A stretch of DNA of 35,747 nucleotides from Endobacter medicaginis (lineage in GTDB: Bacteria > Pseudomonadota > Alphaproteobacteria > Acetobacterales > Acetobacteraceae), in contig NZ_JACHXV010000016.1 in assembly GCF_014192375.1 (NCBI RefSeq), positions 1-35,747 of the forward strand, written 5' to 3'. The stretch's first letter is position 1, and each line of letters starts with the position of its first letter. Made by a program: the position numbers and the translations under genes. The notes under the pieces are model-generated. The model did not search any database. It was given only the letters and a program-made list of their open reading frames with translations, and was not told the DNA's origin. Positions 33,972 through 35,747 of this stretch are shown here, piece by piece.

Positions 33972-35489
33972 ATGCGCCAGCCGATGCTTTCGAGGATGCG
34001 GATGATGACGCGCGCAGCCCTGGCGGTGATGGCCGCCGCCGGGTGGCCGCCAGGCGGCGCGCTGGCCGATGGGCTGACGTCGGCCCAGCTCAACAGCATG
34101 CTGGCGGCCGGGATGAGCGCACCGATCGCCAGTGCGCTATCGCAGGTCGCCGGCCAGCCGAACGGGCTCGCCGGGCTCAACGCGCAGGCGCAGGTGGCCG
34201 CCGCCTCGGCGCTGCCGCCGCTGCGCCAGCAGCTGTGGCAGGCGGTGATGCCGTTCTGGGGCGAGGCGATCGCGCCCGCGCAGAGCACGCAGCTCACGCT
34301 GGGGGAGGATTTCAGTCTCGACGGGCGTTTCACGGCGATCCAGCTCATCTTCGCCAATCCCGGCAATGCGGTGACGCTGCCGGCGGTGATGGTCGCACCG
34401 AGCGCCTCGGCCGCCTCGAAGACCACGCCGGTCGATTCGAGCGGCAACACGGTCGGCTGGACGGCGGTGAGCTTGGGCGGCGCGTCGGCGATCACGCTCG
34501 CGGCCGGCACCGCTTCGCGGCCCAGCCTGACGCTGTCGGATCCGCTGCCGCTGCAGAGCCTCGCGCGCAGCGATGGCGGGGCGTTCTCGCTGCTCTACAC
34601 GCGCGTGCTGTCGCCGGCGTCGGGCACGAGCTGGACGGCGAGCTACCTCACCGATCTGGCTCCGCTGCTCAGCCTCGCGGCCTATGCCAGCGCGTCGGGC
34701 GGGCGGAATGTGGCGCTGTATTTCGGCGGTGGCGACCTCGTCTCGACGCCGGCGGTGGCCAATGTGCTGACCGACGCCAATGCCGCGCTCGGCACCACGT
34801 TCAGCTATGTCGCAGGCATACGCTACCTCTCGCCCGACCGGGTGGTGACGATCATGGGCTGCGGCGACAGCCTCACCGCCGGGTTCTCCACGGCGTCGGG
34901 CTATGCCGGGTTCGGCCTGCAGGCGTCGGTCGCGCTGTCGCGCCAGCTCGGCATCGGGGTAAGCTATGTGGCGCATGGCTATCCGGGCCAGTCGAGTGCC
35001 GATTTCACCGCCAACTGCCGCACCGCCGCGACGCTTCTGCACCCGGCGGTGGTGACGCTGCCGATCGACAGCCCCAATGACTGGACCGGGGTGAGCAACA
35101 CCGCCAGCGGGACGGCTTCCGCCACCGCCACAGCCGCGCAGGATGCGGCGCGCATCGCCATGCAGCAGCGCGCGCTCGATCTGGCCGATACGGTGCTGTC
35201 GTACGGGGGGCTGCCGGTGCTGGTCACGCCGATCCCGTTCGCCGGCTATGACGCCGCCGCGCAGTACGGCGCCGAACGCGCCCAGGGCGGCGCCTTCGCG
35301 CGACTGCTGTCGCCGCGTGGCGGGCTGGTGCTGGATGCGCAGGCGATCATCTCGGGCTATGTGCCGAGTGCGAACCGCCCGCCGAGCCTGCCGGCGAACT
35401 GCATCGCCGCGGATGGCGCGCATCTCAACGATGCCTGCCAGGGGATGCTGGGCACGGCACTGGCACGTGCGCTGGTGCCGCGTCTGTGA
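33972..35489 (+). CDS. Secreted SGNH/GDSL-type hydrolase with an unknown N-terminal domain
   Basis: The product is 505 residues from ATG 33972. Earlier (33960) and later (33984, 33996) Mets are possible; GGAG abuts 33960 too closely. The N-terminus is a signal peptide (MMTRAALAVMAAAG, cleavage after ALA). The first 270 residues are unlike any domain I know, rich in Ala, Ser and Thr and probably beta. The rest is an SGNH hydrolase domain: GDSLTAG with Ser300, Gly336 in GYPGQSS, Asn369 in DSPNDW and DGAHLND with Asp481 and His484. These are the oxyanion-hole and catalytic residues of esterases and acyl hydrolases. It is presumably exported; the substrate is unknown. It ends before the right-hand IS3 element. 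Confidence 0.75.
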   Translation: MRQPMLSRMRMMTRAALAVMAAAGWPPGGALADGLTSAQLNSMLAAGMSAPIASALSQVAGQPNGLAGLNAQAQVAAASALPPLRQQLWQAVMPFWGEAIAPAQSTQLTLGEDFSLDGRFTAIQLIFANPGNAVTLPAVMVAPSASAASKTTPVDSSGNTVGWTAVSLGGASAITLAAGTASRPSLTLSDPLPLQSLARSDGGAFSLLYTRVLSPASGTSWTASYLTDLAPLLSLAAYASASGGRNVALYFGGGDLVSTPAVANVLTDANAALGTTFSYVAGIRYLSPDRVVTIMGCGDSLTAGFSTASGYAGFGLQASVALSRQLGIGVSYVAHGYPGQSSADFTANCRTAATLLHPAVVTLPIDSPNDWTGVSNTASGTASATATAAQDAARIAMQQRALDLADTVLSYGGLPVLVTPIPFAGYDAAAQYGAERAQGGAFARLLSPRGGLVLDAQAIISGYVPSANRPPSLPANCIAADGAHLNDACQGMLGTALARALVPRL

Positions 35490-35575
35490 GCGAAGGAAGA
35501 TGGTGGACGGCGGTGGTGGAGTAAGGGGATCGCGTTGGGAGACGCCCGCTTGACCCGCGTGTATCAGGAGCCGGT

Positions 35576-35606
35576 CAGCAGGAACCGGTCGCTCCGGTTC
35601 CTGCTG
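35576..35606. terminator. Perfect 13-bp hairpin after the SGNH hydrolase gene
   Basis: CAGCAGGAACCGG (35576-35588) pairs perfectly with CCGGTTCCTGCTG (35594-35606) around a 5-nt loop TCGCT. It lies 87 nt after the stop of the hydrolase gene and 29 nt before the IS3 left end. A transcription stop fits its place, but no T-run follows, so it may instead be an inverted repeat with another role. Confidence 0.4.
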
Positions 35607-35635
35607 CCGAACGCCACGCTTCAGAACCGGTGACG

Positions 35636-35747
35636 TGACCCCCTGAAACTCTGCCACGGATGGCTAGAGTCCGGACCCAACGGGGGACGGATGGATGAAG
35701 AAGTCACGGTTCACAGAAGAGCAGATCATCGCGATCCTGCGGGAGCA
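35636..35747 (+). mobile_element. IS3-family element, left end (continues beyond window)
   Basis: The left inverted repeat appears to begin TGACCCCCTGAAACTC at 35636; TGNCCCCC starts are common in this family. The OrfA start follows about 60 nt later. The right end is outside the window, so the target duplication cannot be read and the exact start is approximate. Confidence 0.7.
35695..35747 (+). CDS. IS3-family transposase OrfA, first 17 codons (partial)
   Basis: ATG 35695 follows GGGGGACGG and encodes MKKSRFTEEQIIAILRE before the window ends. This is the standard N-terminus of the helix-turn-helix OrfA protein of IS3-type (IS2/IS51-like) transposases, which recognises the element's ends and makes a fusion transposase with OrfB by frameshifting. 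An ATG at 35691 is in another frame. No more can be said of it here. Confidence 0.85.
   Translation, partial: MKKSRFTEEQIIAILRE

Overview
The window is a GC-rich bacterial chromosome segment whose coding frames are dominated by G/C-ending codons (ctg, gcg, ggc, gcc). The gene content points to an alphaproteobacterium. The best fit is the Rhodospirillales/Acetobacteraceae group, judging by the chorismate mutase, the hexameric-type citrate synthase and the rsmB-rpe-heparinase order. This assignment is an inference from protein resemblance and memory, not from a search. No rRNA or tRNA gene was found. The ends are mobile: the left edge is the 3' part of an IS5-family transposase, and the right edge is the left end and first codons of an IS3-family element.

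Positions 1-1318 form a scar region. An IS5-type transposase tail abuts an unrecognised gene that is truncated and frameshifted. Next come two degenerate type I-C-like CRISPR repeats flanking one 34-nt spacer (1046-1143), then a nested hairpin repeat (1200-1260). No cas gene is present. Positions 1319-6900 hold a same-strand repair and phosphatase cluster: ligase-associated DEXH helicase, ligase-associated endonuclease PdeM, photolyase and a PPP-type phosphatase. Positions 6961-9427 encode chorismate mutase, a SixA-like histidine phosphatase and citrate synthase. A MazE/AbrB-MazF/PemK toxin-antitoxin pair follows, with a long palindrome ending two bases before the antitoxin start.

The minus-strand block 10054-13482 encodes a Tat-exported S9 peptidase and two unrecognised proteins. 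An A/T-rich composite inverted repeat lies between the peptidase and the first unknown. A tetranucleotide microsatellite lies immediately upstream of the peptidase start. The molybdate transporter modABC (minus strand) diverges from an acetate/succinate-type transporter gene (satP-like). hemW (minus strand) diverges from a tightly overlapped run of yggS, kup and two half-size chromate transporter genes.

A pair of overlapping genes of unknown function (22042-24557, minus strand) diverges from rsmB-rpe-heparinase-like. An amino-acid permease gene (minus strand) is followed by a rightward group: glycosyltransferase, lytic transglycosylase lipoprotein with SPOR domain, MHS-type MFS transporter and a secreted SGNH hydrolase. 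The glycosyltransferase start codon lies inside a 16-bp parS-like ParB-binding sequence. The signals most worth following are the CRISPR remnant, the parS site, the microsatellite, the unknown gene pair and the repeat that supplies an in-frame signal-peptide-like sequence.
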